A DNA stretch of 64,000 nt from Poseidonocella sedimentorum. Lineage in GTDB: Bacteria > Pseudomonadota > Alphaproteobacteria > Rhodobacterales > Rhodobacteraceae. The translations under genes were made by a program, and so were the position numbers. Location of the stretch: positions 310,001 to 374,000 of the forward strand of contig NZ_FOYI01000001.1 in assembly GCF_900116005.1 (NCBI RefSeq), in the 5' to 3' direction. Of this stretch, positions 1-8,388 are shown in pieces. Every line of letters begins with the position of its first letter. Position 1 is the first letter of the stretch. A model generated the notes under the pieces. It was not told where the DNA came from. It saw only the letters and a list, made by a program, of their open reading frames with translations, and made no database searches.

Positions 1-1
1 G

Positions 2-220
2 GGCGAGAACGAGAACGGTCAACGCAATGTGCAGGGGCGGGTGACGTCGAGCTACTTCTCGCCCACGCTGGGCCGGGGCATCGCCCTCGGGCTGGTGCGG
101 CGCGGGCCGGAGCGGATGGGCGAAGTGCTGGAGTTTCCGCGCATTGGGGGCGCGAGCGCCATGGCGCGGATCGTCTCGCCGGTGTTCTACGATCCCGAGG
201 CGGAGGCGACAGATGGATAA
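2..220 (+). CDS. soxA: Sarcosine oxidase alpha subunit, C-terminal end (partial)
   Basis: Only the last ~72 codons lie in the window; the frame is open from base 2 to the TAA at 218-220. The visible residues (VTSSYFSPTLGR, GIALGLV, then an ending RIVSPVFYDPEA) match the end of the aminomethyltransferase-like (GcvT-type) domain of the large alpha subunit of heterotetrameric sarcosine oxidase. That cytoplasmic enzyme demethylates sarcosine to glycine and passes the one-carbon unit to tetrahydrofolate. The stop overlaps the next gene's ATG (ATGGATAA), so soxA and soxG are translationally coupled. The GcvT-like tail is shared with dimethylglycine dehydrogenases, but the following soxG makes soxA the better call. 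Confidence 0.85.
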   Translation, partial: GENENGQRNVQGRVTSSYFSPTLGRGIALGLVRRGPERMGEVLEFPRIGGASAMARIVSPVFYDPEAEATDG

Positions 221-788
221 GGCGGGCGAGATGTGGCGCTTTGACGGGGCTCTGGCACGAGTGAGCCGGATGGCCGGGATGGGCATGCTGACGCTGCGCG
301 GCGATCTGGCGACGGAGGCCATCGGCGGCGCGGTGTCGGCGGCGGTGGGCCTCGCCGTGCCGCAAACGCGAAGGATCGGGTTCGGGCCACAAGGCGCCGT
401 CGCCTGGATGTCGCCCGATGAGCTTTTGCTGCTGGTGCCGGGGGCGGACCGTGCGGCGCGGCAAGAGGCGATGCGCCCGCCGCTGGAGGGGCGCCACCAC
501 CTGCTCGCGGATGTCTCGGACGCCCGCGCGGTCTTCACCGTGGAGGGCCCGGCCTGCCGCGATGTGCTGGCCAAGATCATGCCCGTCGATCTCGACCCGC
601 GCGCCTTCGGGCCGGGCCAGATCCTGCGCTCTCGCGCGGGCCAGGTCGCCGCCGCCATCTGGATGGAGCGCGAGGAACGCATCACGCTTCTGTGCTTCCG
701 GTCGGTCGCGGGCTACATGGGCGAGCTTCTGAAGACCAGCGCGGGCGAAAGCGGCGATCCGGCCTATTTCCGGCCAGAGGCGGGCTGA
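213..788 (+). CDS. soxG: Sarcosine oxidase gamma subunit
   Basis: This 191-residue protein has the SoxG layout: an N-terminal region ending in a GPQGAVAWMSPDELLLL stretch, a central LADVSDARAVFTVEGP segment, and a C-terminal FRSVAGYMGELL stretch. SoxG is the small accessory subunit of tetrameric sarcosine oxidase (SoxBDAG) and is structurally related to the T-protein family. I chose the ATG at 213 because it overlaps the soxA stop by 8 bp; an open frame further upstream is just overlap with soxA. It is the last gene of the sox operon in the window, and the next gene (sodB) has its own promoter-like sequence. Confidence 0.85.
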   Translation: MDKAGEMWRFDGALARVSRMAGMGMLTLRGDLATEAIGGAVSAAVGLAVPQTRRIGFGPQGAVAWMSPDELLLLVPGADRAARQEAMRPPLEGRHHLLADVSDARAVFTVEGPACRDVLAKIMPVDLDPRAFGPGQILRSRAGQVAAAIWMEREERITLLCFRSVAGYMGELLKTSAGESGDPAYFRPEAG

Positions 789-844
789 GCCGCGCGCGGG
801 CGGAATTCTTTCGCCGAATGTGGGTCTTGGCCGGGCCCCAGGGG

Positions 845-873
845 TTGACGCGGCGCCGGTCCGCTCTTCTATG
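845..873 (+). promoter_or_regulatory. Candidate sigma-70-type promoter of sodB
   Basis: TTGACG at 845-850 is followed after 17 bases by TCTATG at 868-873, about 40 bases ahead of the sodB start. The -35 box is good and the -10 box weak. The sodB ribosome binding site AAGGAG lies at 901-906. This is inference from sequence only. Confidence 0.4.
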
Positions 874-914
874 TGAGGCAACCGCAACACCAAAGATGAC
901 AAGGAGATCCAGCC

Positions 915-1514
915 ATGGCTTTCGAACTTCCCGATCTTCCCTACGCCCATGATGCCCTCGCCGATGCCGGCATGTCCAAGGAAACGCTCGAGTTCCACCA
1001 CGACATCCACCACAAGGCCTATGTCGACAACGGCAACAAGCTCATCGCCGGGACCGAGTGGGCCGACAAATCGCTCGAAGACATCATCACCGGCACCTAC
1101 GACAAGGGCGCCGTGGCCCAGTCCGGCATCTTCAACAACGCCTCGCAGCACTGGAACCACACCCAGTTCTGGGAAATGATGGGCCCGGGCAAGACCGCCA
1201 TGCCGTCCGAGCTCGAAGCCGCGCTCGTCGACAGCTTCGGCTCGGTCGACAAGTTCAAGGAAGAGTTCTCCGCCGCGGGCGCGGGCCAGTTCGGCTCCGG
1301 CTGGGCCTGGCTTGTGAAAGACACCGACGGCGGCCTCAAGGTCACCAAGACCGAAAACGGCGTCAACCCGCTCTGCTTCGGCCAGACCGCGCTTCTGGGC
1401 TGCGATGTGTGGGAGCATTCCTACTACATCGACTTCCGCAACAAGCGCCCGGCCTACCTCACCAACTTCCTCGACAACCTGGTGAACTGGGAAAACGTCG
1501 CCTCGCGCATGTAG
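915..1514 (+). CDS. sodB: Superoxide dismutase, Fe type
   Basis: A 199-residue protein of the Fe/Mn superoxide dismutase family, which converts superoxide to oxygen and hydrogen peroxide in the cytoplasm. The four metal ligands are visible: H28 (in EFHHDIHH), H82 (in WNHTQFW), and D164 and H168 in the signature DVWEHSYY. Q78, four residues before the H82 ligand, is the position that carries the active-site glutamine in iron enzymes, so Fe is more likely than Mn. The ATG follows a strong AAGGAG at nine bases. The gene is monocistronic: a promoter-like sequence precedes it and a clear intrinsic terminator follows. Confidence 0.95.
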   Translation: MAFELPDLPYAHDALADAGMSKETLEFHHDIHHKAYVDNGNKLIAGTEWADKSLEDIITGTYDKGAVAQSGIFNNASQHWNHTQFWEMMGPGKTAMPSELEAALVDSFGSVDKFKEEFSAAGAGQFGSGWAWLVKDTDGGLKVTKTENGVNPLCFGQTALLGCDVWEHSYYIDFRNKRPAYLTNFLDNLVNWENVASRM

Positions 1515-1557
1515 GCGCGCGGCCTGCGGCCCGAGCGGCCTCGCAGCAGTGATACGC

Positions 1558-1589
1558 AAAACCCCGCACCATTGGCGCGGGGTTTTTTC
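1558..1589 (+). terminator. Intrinsic terminator downstream of sodB
   Basis: AACCCCGC (1560-1567) pairs with GCGGGGTT (1577-1584) around a nine-base loop and is followed by a run of T. A's precede the left arm, so it may also stop transcripts arriving from the opposite, convergent gene. Confidence 0.85.
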
Positions 1590-1609
1590 GTTGTGGGGGA
1601 GGGCCCGGG

Positions 1610-2296
1610 TCAGGTCACGGTGACGGTGAAATCCTCAAATCCGTCGATCGACAGGACCATGGTGTCGCCCCGCTCGACGGGACCCACACCCGAGGGCGTG
1701 CCCGACAGGATCACGTCGCCCGCGGCGAGTTCGAAATAGTCGGAGAGGTAGGAAATCATCTCCGGCACCTTCCAGATCATCTGGTTCAGATCGCCCTTCT
1801 GGCGTAGATCGCCATTCACCGACAGCGAGATCGCGCCATCGTTGCGCAGCCCGGTTTCGCTGACCGGATAGACCGGGCCGATCGGCGCGGAGCGCTCGAA
1901 CGCCTTGCCGATCTCCCACGGCCGTCCGAGCTTCTTCTGCTCGCCCTGCAGGTCCCGGCGCGTCATGTCGAGCGAAAGCGCATAGCCGTAGATATGGCTC
2001 TCGGCCTCGTCGAGCGGGATGTTGGTGCCGCCCGATTTCAGCAGGACGGCAAGCTCGGCCTCATGGTGCACGTCGCTGGAATGGTCGGGGTAGGGGAACT
2101 CGCCCGAAGGATCGAGATTATTGGGGTTCTTCTGGAAGAAGAAGGGCGCCTCGCGGTCCGGATCATGGCCCATCTCGATGGTGTGGGCGGCATAATTGCG
2201 GCCAATGCAGTAGACGCGGCGCACGGGAAAGAGCGCGTCCGATCCCCTGATAGGCAGCGCGACAACGGGCGGCGTTTCGATGGCATAGCTGGTCAT
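1610..2296 (-). CDS. Fumarylacetoacetate hydrolase family protein (acylpyruvase/fumarylpyruvase-like)
   Basis: A 228-residue single-domain member of the FAH superfamily, metal-dependent enzymes that cleave or decarboxylate beta-diketo acids. The family entry motif (VYCIGRNYAAH, residues 29-38) is followed by the metal ligands E79 and E81 in HHEAELAV and D110 in LSLDMTRRD. An ILSGTPSGVGP loop closes the active site. The EMGHDPDREAPFFF stretch resembles fumarylpyruvate hydrolases of gentisate breakdown, but acylpyruvases and oxaloacetate decarboxylases look similar, so the substrate is open. It is divergent from a FadR-type regulator and an ABC importer, with two operator-like dyads between them. 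This suggests it acts on the imported compound. Confidence 0.8.
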   Translation of the reverse strand: MTSYAIETPPVVALPIRGSDALFPVRRVYCIGRNYAAHTIEMGHDPDREAPFFFQKNPNNLDPSGEFPYPDHSSDVHHEAELAVLLKSGGTNIPLDEAESHIYGYALSLDMTRRDLQGEQKKLGRPWEIGKAFERSAPIGPVYPVSETGLRNDGAISLSVNGDLRQKGDLNQMIWKVPEMISYLSDYFELAAGDVILSGTPSGVGPVERGDTMVLSIDGFEDFTVTVT

Positions 2297-2378
2297 ATGG
2301 TCCCTCTTCGGTAGCCAAGGTTGGCGGCTCTAGCAGCCGGATCAATCCCGATCAATGTGATGTTACACGATATTTTCA

Positions 2379-2438
2379 TTGATTGATCAACCAATATCGC
2401 GTTAAAACGGGTCAATAAATGAATATTGATCAACCAAT
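2379..2438. promoter_or_regulatory. Paired operator sites between the FAH hydrolase and the GntR regulator
   Basis: TTGATTGATCAACCAA (2379-2394) is a 16-bp palindrome with one mismatched pair of positions (14 of 16 bases symmetric). The right 12 bases recur as TTGATCAACCAA at 2426-2437, with a degenerate left arm. The copies are 43 bp apart, about four helical turns, in an AT-rich stretch that contrasts with the surrounding DNA. FadR-subfamily regulators bind short palindromes of this kind, so the neighbouring regulator is the likely ligand. Binding is inferred. Confidence 0.6.
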
Positions 2439-2450
2439 GAGGGGCCTTCG

Positions 2451-3137
2451 GTGACCAAATTCGAAAGGTTCGGACGCGAGGAGGCGATTGCAGCCCTGAC
2501 CGGATTCATCCGGGCGGGCGGCTACCGGCCGGGCGATCGGCTCCCGCCTGAGCGCGAGTTGATCGTCAGTCTCGGGATGAGCCGGAGCAGCTTGCGGCGC
2601 GGGCTTGAGGCGCTGGAGCACGACGGCCTGATCTGGCGCCACGTCGGCAAGGGGACGTTCATCGCGGCGCAAGGCGGGGCGGGGGGCTCGAGCTCGCTGT
2701 CCGAGCTCAGCCGTCAGGTCACCCCGGTCCAGCTCATGCGGGCGCGCCTCGCTCTTGAGCCGGCCATCGCGCGCGAAGCGGCGATCAATGCCTCGGCCGA
2801 CGAGGTCGCGCGGCTCAAGGCGATCAAGGAGGCGGCCGAATCCGCGCCCGACTGGGACAGCTACGAGGCGCAGGACGACCATTTCCACCGCGCCGTCGCG
2901 GCCGCCACGGGCAATGTCCTTCTGCTGTCGCTCTTCGATCAGATGAACCAGGTCCGCCGCGCCGTGGCGTGGAACACGGTGGTGCGCAAATCTGAGCGCC
3001 CGCCGCGCGACCACAGCAGTTTCGCCGAACACAACGCCCTCGTCGACGCCATAGAGGCGCGCGATCCCAATGCCGCCCAGGCCGCCATGCGCGCGCATCT
3101 GGGCTCGGTTTCCAAACGACTGTTCGAGGAGCACTGA
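2451..3137 (+). CDS. FadR-subfamily GntR transcriptional regulator
   Basis: A 228-residue DNA-binding protein. Residues ~25-72 form the winged helix-turn-helix of the GntR family (PGDRLPPERELIVSLGMSRSSLRRGLEALE and a GLIWRHVGKGTFI wing). The rest is an all-helical FCD effector domain with the usual histidine pattern (DDHFHRAVAAATGN). The start is a GTG at 2451. It lies directly behind two operator-like dyads shared with the divergent hydrolase gene and is followed by an ABC importer. The simplest reading is autoregulation plus control of the hydrolase and transporter by a small organic acid. The effector cannot be read from the sequence. Confidence 0.88.
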   Translation: MTKFERFGREEAIAALTGFIRAGGYRPGDRLPPERELIVSLGMSRSSLRRGLEALEHDGLIWRHVGKGTFIAAQGGAGGSSSLSELSRQVTPVQLMRARLALEPAIAREAAINASADEVARLKAIKEAAESAPDWDSYEAQDDHFHRAVAAATGNVLLLSLFDQMNQVRRAVAWNTVVRKSERPPRDHSSFAEHNALVDAIEARDPNAAQAAMRAHLGSVSKRLFEEH

Positions 3138-3222
3138 GCACACGACACGACCTCGGCACCAAGAGGCGCAAAGCCCGCAGCCGAGAACACCGAAGAGCAA
3201 TCTTCACCATGGGAGGAACCAA

Positions 3223-4197
3223 ATGAAACTGTCTCTACTGCGCGCCGCGAGGGCGGCGCTTGTGATCCCGGTCATGCTGTTGATGGGGACCGCGGCCCAG
3301 GCCGAGAAGATCCGCATCGCGCTGGCCGAAACCCCGTCGGACGAGCTTGCCGCGTTTTTCGTCGCGCTCGATCGGGCCAAGGCCAATGGGCTCGACTACG
3401 AATGGACCGCCTTTTCCGATGAGGAGCTTGCGATCCAGGCCGTCCTGAGCGGCCAGATGGACATCGGATTCGGCACGCCCTACGCCGCGATGCAACGCTC
3501 CAAGGCGCCGCTGCGGATCGTGTTCCAGCTCTCGAAGCTGAAATTCTTTCCGGTCACCAGCAAGGCCTATGACAAGCTCGAAGATCTCAACGGCGAGCCG
3601 ATCCTGCTGCATTCGCGCGGGGGTGGCACCGATTCCATCGCCAACGTGATCGAGGCCCGCATGGGGATGGAGTTCGGCGAGCGCTCCTATGTGCCCGGCT
3701 CGTCCAACCGTGTGGCCGCGCTCCTGGGCGGGCGCGCCGACGCGACGATCATCGATTTGTCGAACAAGAACAAGTTGATGCGCAGCGATGCGGGCGAGAA
3801 CTTCAACGTGCTCGAGATGTTCGATGTGGAGGCCAGCGACGAGGCGCTCTTCGCCAATTTCAACTGGATCCAGGAGAATGAGGAGGCGGTCAATATTTTC
3901 GTCGAAGCGCTGGTGAGCACCTACCGCGACATGCACGAAGACCCGACCATCATCCGCCGCGAAACCAACCCGGACGGGCCGATCGGCCAGCTTCCCGGCG
4001 AAATCCTCGCCGAGCTTGACGGGTTCTATTCCGACGCGGTCGAAGCAGGGCTCTATGATCCCGATGGCGGCGGGCGCAAGGCGGCTCAGGCCGATATGGA
4101 ATGGTACGCCGCGGCGGGCCAGCTTGTGGGCGATCCGGCCGAGCTCGACATCGAGGATTTCTGGTACCTCGCGCCGCTCGACAAGGCAAAGAACTGA
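3223..4197 (+). CDS. NitT/TauT-type ABC transporter, periplasmic substrate-binding protein
   Basis: 324 residues with a clear signal peptide ending at AQA (residues 25-27), followed by the NMT1/THI5-like binding fold used by SsuA, TauA and related importers (IRIALAETPSDE; SGQMDIGFGTPYAAM; GGRADATIIDLS). The ATG at 3223 has GGGAGG seven bases upstream, so the longer upstream frame is not used. It heads a tightly packed set: binding protein, permease, ATPase, second permease. Members of this family bind sulfonates, nitrate, pyrimidine precursors or aromatics. Nothing here fixes the ligand, though the linked FAH hydrolase points to a keto acid or aromatic-derived acid. Confidence 0.85.
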   Translation: MKLSLLRAARAALVIPVMLLMGTAAQAEKIRIALAETPSDELAAFFVALDRAKANGLDYEWTAFSDEELAIQAVLSGQMDIGFGTPYAAMQRSKAPLRIVFQLSKLKFFPVTSKAYDKLEDLNGEPILLHSRGGGTDSIANVIEARMGMEFGERSYVPGSSNRVAALLGGRADATIIDLSNKNKLMRSDAGENFNVLEMFDVEASDEALFANFNWIQENEEAVNIFVEALVSTYRDMHEDPTIIRRETNPDGPIGQLPGEILAELDGFYSDAVEAGLYDPDGGGRKAAQADMEWYAAAGQLVGDPAELDIEDFWYLAPLDKAKN

Positions 4198-4257
4198 AGA
4201 CACACGCCGCCGCGCCCATCACGGGTGCGGCGGACCATTCCTGAGGGACGCAGTCAC

Positions 4258-5019
4258 ATGCCTAACCGCGCCTTGCTACTCAAGATACTCTCTGCCGCGC
4301 TGCTGTTCGGCGCCTGGGAAATCGCCGGCCGCATCCCGGTCAGCTTCGCTTTCCCGACCTTCCTGGAATCGATGTCCGCGCTCTTTCGCATGATCGGTGA
4401 CGGCTCGCTCCTCATCGCCTATCTCGAGACGCTCCAGCCGCTCGTGGTGGGGGTGGTGATCTCGGCGGTGCTCGGGATCGGGATCGGCCTCTGGGTGGGG
4501 CTGAGCCGCACCTTCGACTGGCTTTTCTCACCGATTTTCATCGTGATGCAGGCCGCGCCCCTGGCCGCGCTCATCCCGCTTCTGGTGCTCGCCTACGGCA
4601 TCGGGCTCACCTCCAAGGTGCTGGTTGTGTGCATCATGGCCATGCCGGTGATCGTCCTGAACACATCAAGCGCGGTCCGCAACACACCGGAATCCATGAA
4701 GGAAATGGCGCGGTCCTACCTCGCATCGGAGTGGGAGGTGATCCTCAAGGTGGTCGTGCCGGCCGCGTCGCCGGTGATCTTTGCGGGCCTGCGGCTCGGG
4801 GTCTCGGCGGGGTTCATCGGCGCAATTCTGGCCGAGCTCAAGATCACGCCGACCGGCGTCGGCGACATCATCACCTTCAGCCGCTCCATCGCCGATTACC
4901 CGGCCATGTACGCCGCGATTTTCTCCATCATCCTGCTGGCCGTCTTGTTCCTCAACCTGCTCGAGGCCATCGAAACCGCCCTCTTCAAAGGAAACCAACG
5001 TGGATATGTCTCAGACTAA
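4258..5019 (+). CDS. ABC transporter permease (SsuC/TauC-like), first of two
   Basis: 253-residue inner membrane protein with about six transmembrane segments and the cytoplasmic coupling-helix region typical of binding-protein-dependent permeases (EMARSYLASEWEVILKVVVPAASPVIFAGLRLG). The ATG at 4258 follows GAGGGAC at a good distance; an ATG 33 bases earlier lacks one. It overlaps the ATPase gene downstream. A second, different permease gene follows the ATPase, so the channel is probably a heterodimer. Confidence 0.88.
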   Translation: MPNRALLLKILSAALLFGAWEIAGRIPVSFAFPTFLESMSALFRMIGDGSLLIAYLETLQPLVVGVVISAVLGIGIGLWVGLSRTFDWLFSPIFIVMQAAPLAALIPLLVLAYGIGLTSKVLVVCIMAMPVIVLNTSSAVRNTPESMKEMARSYLASEWEVILKVVVPAASPVIFAGLRLGVSAGFIGAILAELKITPTGVGDIITFSRSIADYPAMYAAIFSIILLAVLFLNLLEAIETALFKGNQRGYVSD

Positions 5020-5803
5020 AACCCCCGTGCAGCCGGTGGACGCCGCGCCCGACAGCGCCGTGTCCACGCGCAACATCTCCAAGACCTATGGGGCCGTCGA
5101 GGCGCTGCGCGACCTGTCGCTGGAGTTCCCCCGCGGGCAGCTGACCTCTCTGCTCGGCCCCTCGGGCTGCGGCAAGACCACGCTGCTGAAGATCATCGCG
5201 GGCCTGCTGGAGCCGACATCGGGCACGGTGGAGGTCAACGGCAAGACGGTGACCGGGCCGGGGCCTGACCGCGCCTTCGTGTTTCAGGATTTCGCCCTCC
5301 TGCCTTGGGCGACGGTTCTGCGCAACGCGGCCTTTGGGCTCGAGATGCGCGGCGTGGCCCGCGCCGAGCGCGAGGACCGCGCAGCCCATTACATCAAGGA
5401 GGTCGGCCTTTCGGGCTTCGAGAACGCCTATCCGCACGAGCTCTCGGGCGGGATGCGCCAGCGGGTGGGCCTCGCGCGCGCGCTTGCGGTCGATGCGCAG
5501 GTGCTGCTCATGGATGAGCCCTTCTCGGCGGTGGACGAACAGACCCGCCGCAAGTTTCAGGAGGATCTGCTGAACCTCGTCCGCAACGAGAACAAGACCT
5601 TCATCTTCGTTACCCACTCGATCGAGGAGGCGGTCTATGTCTCGGACCAGATCGCGATCCTGCTGCCGCGCCCCAGCCGCGTGTCCGAGATCATCCGCCC
5701 CACCGGCTTTCGCGGCAAGGGCGTGGACAACATCCGGCGCGACCCGGAATATCTCGACATCGTCGACGAGATCTGGGCCTCGCTGCGCAGCTATGTGGAG
5801 TAG
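5000..5803 (+). CDS. ABC transporter ATP-binding protein (SsuB/TauB-like)
   Basis: 267-residue ATPase with every core motif: Walker A GPSGCGKTT, Q-loop FQDFALLPW, signature LSGGMRQR, Walker B VLLMDEPF, D-loop SAVD and switch histidine THS. It powers the importer formed with the two flanking permeases. Two starts are possible: GTG at 5000, seven bases after AAAGGA (4987-4992), or ATG at 5006, thirteen bases after it. The spacing favours the GTG. Either way it overlaps the end of the first permease gene, indicating coupled translation. Confidence 0.9.
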   Translation: MDMSQTKTPVQPVDAAPDSAVSTRNISKTYGAVEALRDLSLEFPRGQLTSLLGPSGCGKTTLLKIIAGLLEPTSGTVEVNGKTVTGPGPDRAFVFQDFALLPWATVLRNAAFGLEMRGVARAEREDRAAHYIKEVGLSGFENAYPHELSGGMRQRVGLARALAVDAQVLLMDEPFSAVDEQTRRKFQEDLLNLVRNENKTFIFVTHSIEEAVYVSDQIAILLPRPSRVSEIIRPTGFRGKGVDNIRRDPEYLDIVDEIWASLRSYVE

Positions 5804-5806
5804 GTC

Positions 5807-6559
5807 ATGACGCTTTTGGGATACCGCCTGCCGGGCATGTCGTCGCTCCTCATCTGGGGGCTCTTGTGGGAGATCATCGGCCAGATGGGCCTGACCTTCT
5901 TCGTCCCGCCGCTGTCGGAGGTGATGGCAACGCTCTGGGAGGTGATCCAGACCGCGGCCTTCCGCAAGGCGCTCTACGAGACGGCCTATGCCTTCTTTGC
6001 CGGCGTCTTCTTCGCCATCACCATCGGCATCCCGGTGGGCATCCTGATGGGCAAGAGCCGGTTGCTCGACGAGCTGCTGCTGCCATGGGTCAACGTCTTT
6101 CTCAGCGCGCCGCTGACCGCGCTCGTGCCGGTGCTCATGGTGCTCTTCGGCTTCGGCATGAAAGCGATCATCATCACCACGACGCTCTTTGCCATCTGGA
6201 TCATCATCCTGAACGCGCGTGCGGGGGTGAGGCAGATCAACCGCTCGCTTGTCGAGATGGCCCACAGCTTCGGCGCCTCACCCTGGCGCGCCTTCACCCA
6301 GATCTATTTCTGGGCGGCCCTGCCGGAGATCCTCGGCGGCGTGCGCATCGGCATCATCCGCGCGGTGAAGGGCGTGATCATCGGCCAGCTGCTGATCTCC
6401 ATCGTCGGCTTCGGCGCGCTGTTCGAGCTCTACTCGGCCAACTTCCTCATGGCGCATTTCTGGGCGGTGCTCATCGTCCTCTTCGCGCTGGCCTTCACGA
6501 TCTCGGAGTTCCTCGCCTATCTCGAACGGCGCGTGTCCTACTACGCGGCGAAAAGGTAA
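5807..6559 (+). CDS. ABC transporter permease (SsuC/TauC-like), second of two
   Basis: 250-residue membrane protein with the same fold as the first permease: six hydrophobic segments and the coupling region VEMAHSFGASPWRAFTQIYFWAALPEILGGV. It starts three bases after the ATPase stop. Having two distinct permeases in one NitT/TauT-type operon is less common than one homodimeric permease and resembles some riboflavin, pyrimidine or aromatic-acid systems. An intrinsic terminator follows the gene, closing the operon. Confidence 0.88.
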   Translation: MTLLGYRLPGMSSLLIWGLLWEIIGQMGLTFFVPPLSEVMATLWEVIQTAAFRKALYETAYAFFAGVFFAITIGIPVGILMGKSRLLDELLLPWVNVFLSAPLTALVPVLMVLFGFGMKAIIITTTLFAIWIIILNARAGVRQINRSLVEMAHSFGASPWRAFTQIYFWAALPEILGGVRIGIIRAVKGVIIGQLLISIVGFGALFELYSANFLMAHFWAVLIVLFALAFTISEFLAYLERRVSYYAAKR

Positions 6560-6599
6560 CGAACACGGCCCGGAATCGAGGCGCATCGCGCCGCCGGGC

Positions 6600-6634
6600 C
6601 AGCGCCCGTCCGCCCCGGAGGGCGGGCGCTTTTC
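6600..6634 (+). terminator. Intrinsic terminator of the ABC importer operon
   Basis: GCGCCCG (6602-6608) pairs with CGGGCGC (6623-6629), followed by TTTT at 6630-6633. It lies about 40 bases after the last permease gene on the same strand. Confidence 0.7.
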
Positions 6635-6752
6635 CACCACCAGCCGAGACCACGACCATCGGAGGGATGTGTCACCATAAAGCACACCCGCTTCGACCTC
6701 ATAGCGCCCACCCGCGGACGGGCGCTGGCCCTCCCTCACCGCTAGCGCCAAA

Positions 6753-6786
6753 TCAAAACGCCGCTCCCGAAGGGAACGGCGGTTTG
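6753..6786 (-). terminator. Probable intrinsic terminator of yebC
   Basis: Read on the minus strand, GCCGTTCCC and GGGAGCGGC form a nine-pair stem (one G-U) with a TTC loop, followed by GTTTTGATTT. It lies about 50 bases past the yebC stop. Confidence 0.7.
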
Positions 6787-6835
6787 CAAAAGATTTGGTG
6801 TCGCGCCGAAGGCGCGTCCGTTTGACAGCGAAAAG

Positions 6836-7576
6836 TCAGAGCTGCGCCATGACCTCGTCGCTGGCCTCGAAATTGGTGGTGACGCGCTGCACATCGTCGT
6901 CGTCTTCCAGCGCCTCGATCAGCCGCATGAGCTTTTGCATGTCCTCAAGCTCCAGCTCGGTCGTCGTGGTCGGCTTCCAGATCAGCTTGGTCGACTCCGA
7001 CTCGCCCAGTTGCGCCTCGAGCGCGCCGGCCACCTCGTTGAGATCGGTATCGGCGCAATAGATGTAATGCCCGTCCTCGGAGCTCTCCACATCCTCCGCG
7101 CCCGCCTCGATCGCCGCCATCATGATCTCATCCGCATCGCCTGCATCCGCCGGGTAGGACACTTCGCCCTTGCGTTCGAACATGAACCCGACAGAGCCCG
7201 TCTCGCCGAGGTTGCCGCCGTTCTTCGAAAACGTCGAGCGCACGCTGGAGGCCGTCCGGTTGCGGTTGTCGGTCATCGCCTCGACGATCACCGCCACGCC
7301 GTTGGGCCCGTAGCCCTCATAGCGGATCTCTTCGTAGTTCTCCGCGTCGCCGCCCGTCGCCTTCTTGATCGCGCGCTCGATGTTGTCCTTGGGCATCGAC
7401 TGGGATTTGGCTTCCTTGACCGCGAGCCGCAGGCGCGGGTTCTTTTCCGGGTCCGGATCGCCCATCTTGGCGGCGATGGTGATTTCCTTGGAGAACTTGG
7501 AAAAGAGCTTTGCGCGCACCGCGTCCTGACGCCCCTTGCGGTGCTGAATGTTTGCCCATTTGGAATGGCCGGCCAT
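6836..7576 (-). CDS. yebC: YebC/TACO1-family translation and transcription factor
   Basis: 246-residue cytoplasmic protein with the family hallmark start [15 protein letters not shown], then [17 protein letters not shown] and the conserved [23 protein letters not shown] block. Length equals the family norm (about 240-250). YebC proteins were long annotated as transcriptional regulators; the mitochondrial relative TACO1 and recent bacterial work point to a role in translation of difficult sequences. I chose the ATG at 7576 because the family always begins at this motif; the open frame upstream is extraneous. The gene stands alone. Confidence 0.95.
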   Translation of the reverse strand: MAGHSKWANIQHRKGRQDAVRAKLFSKFSKEITIAAKMGDPDPEKNPRLRLAVKEAKSQSMPKDNIERAIKKATGGDAENYEEIRYEGYGPNGVAVIVEAMTDNRNRTASSVRSTFSKNGGNLGETGSVGFMFERKGEVSYPADAGDADEIMMAAIEAGAEDVESSEDGHYIYCADTDLNEVAGALEAQLGESESTKLIWKPTTTTELELEDMQKLMRLIEALEDDDDVQRVTTNFEASDEVMAQL

Positions 7577-7721
7577 GAGATCCCCGTCTGCGCTGGTTGA
7601 AGTGCGCTCATATAGACTGGGGCGGGCCCTGTGTTCAAGACGGCGGTACTGTGCGCGCGCATGGCTTGACCCCGGCGCGCGCCCGTGACCATCTGGCGGG
7701 CGGCAATTTCGGGGGGCGCGC

Positions 7722-8324
7722 ATGGACATCGGATCGGCACTGGAGGGCTTCGCGCTCGGCCTCTCGCTGATCCTCGCGATTGGCGCGCAAAACGCCTTTG
7801 TCCTGCGCCAGGGCCTGCGCCGTGCCCATGTCTTCGCCGTCTGCCTCACCTGCGCGGTCTCGGATGCGGCGCTCATCGCGGCGGGCGTGGGCGGCGTCGG
7901 CGCGCTCATTGGGGCAACGCCCTGGCTCGATACCGCCATGCGCTATGGCGGCGCGGCCTTCCTCGTCTTCTACGGCGCGCGGTCGTTCTACTCCGCGTTG
8001 ACCGTGACCGAAGGGCTCGATCCGGCATCAACCGGCGGCGGCTCGCTGCGCGCCGCACTCCTCACCTGCCTCGCGCTCACATGGCTCAACCCCCATGTCT
8101 ATCTCGACACCGTGGTCCTCCTCGGCTCGATCTCGGCGCAAGCGGCCGACCGTCTGGCCTTCGCCATCGGCGCGATGATCGCGAGCTTCACCTTCTTCTT
8201 CTCGCTCGGCTACGGCGCGCGCGCCCTCGCGCCGGTCTTTGCCCGCCCCCGCGCATGGATGGTGCTCGACGTGGTGGTGGGCCTCACCATGTGGATCATC
8301 GCGGTCAACCTGCTGCGCCATTGA
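7722..8324 (+). CDS. argO: LysE/ArgO-family amino acid exporter
   Basis: 200-residue inner membrane protein with about six transmembrane segments. The ArgO/LysE signatures are present: [19 protein letters not shown] near the N-terminus and [16 protein letters not shown] in the middle. These exporters remove excess basic amino acids (arginine, lysine) using the proton gradient. No LysG/ArgP-type regulator sits beside it, so its control is not visible. The gene symbol is by similarity; lysine export is an equally possible role. Confidence 0.82.
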   Translation: MDIGSALEGFALGLSLILAIGAQNAFVLRQGLRRAHVFAVCLTCAVSDAALIAAGVGGVGALIGATPWLDTAMRYGGAAFLVFYGARSFYSALTVTEGLDPASTGGGSLRAALLTCLALTWLNPHVYLDTVVLLGSISAQAADRLAFAIGAMIASFTFFFSLGYGARALAPVFARPRAWMVLDVVVGLTMWIIAVNLLRH

Positions 8325-8388
8325 TGTCACTCGCGACGCGCGGGATTCAGCGCTTGAACCCCGCCGCGCCTTCGGGCCAACTGCACCC

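Noticed and set aside
6783-6790. TTTGCAAA octamer near the yebC terminator
   Set aside because: Same octamer as the PccR half-site, but single, downstream of genes on both strands and overlapping a terminator arm; probably chance.
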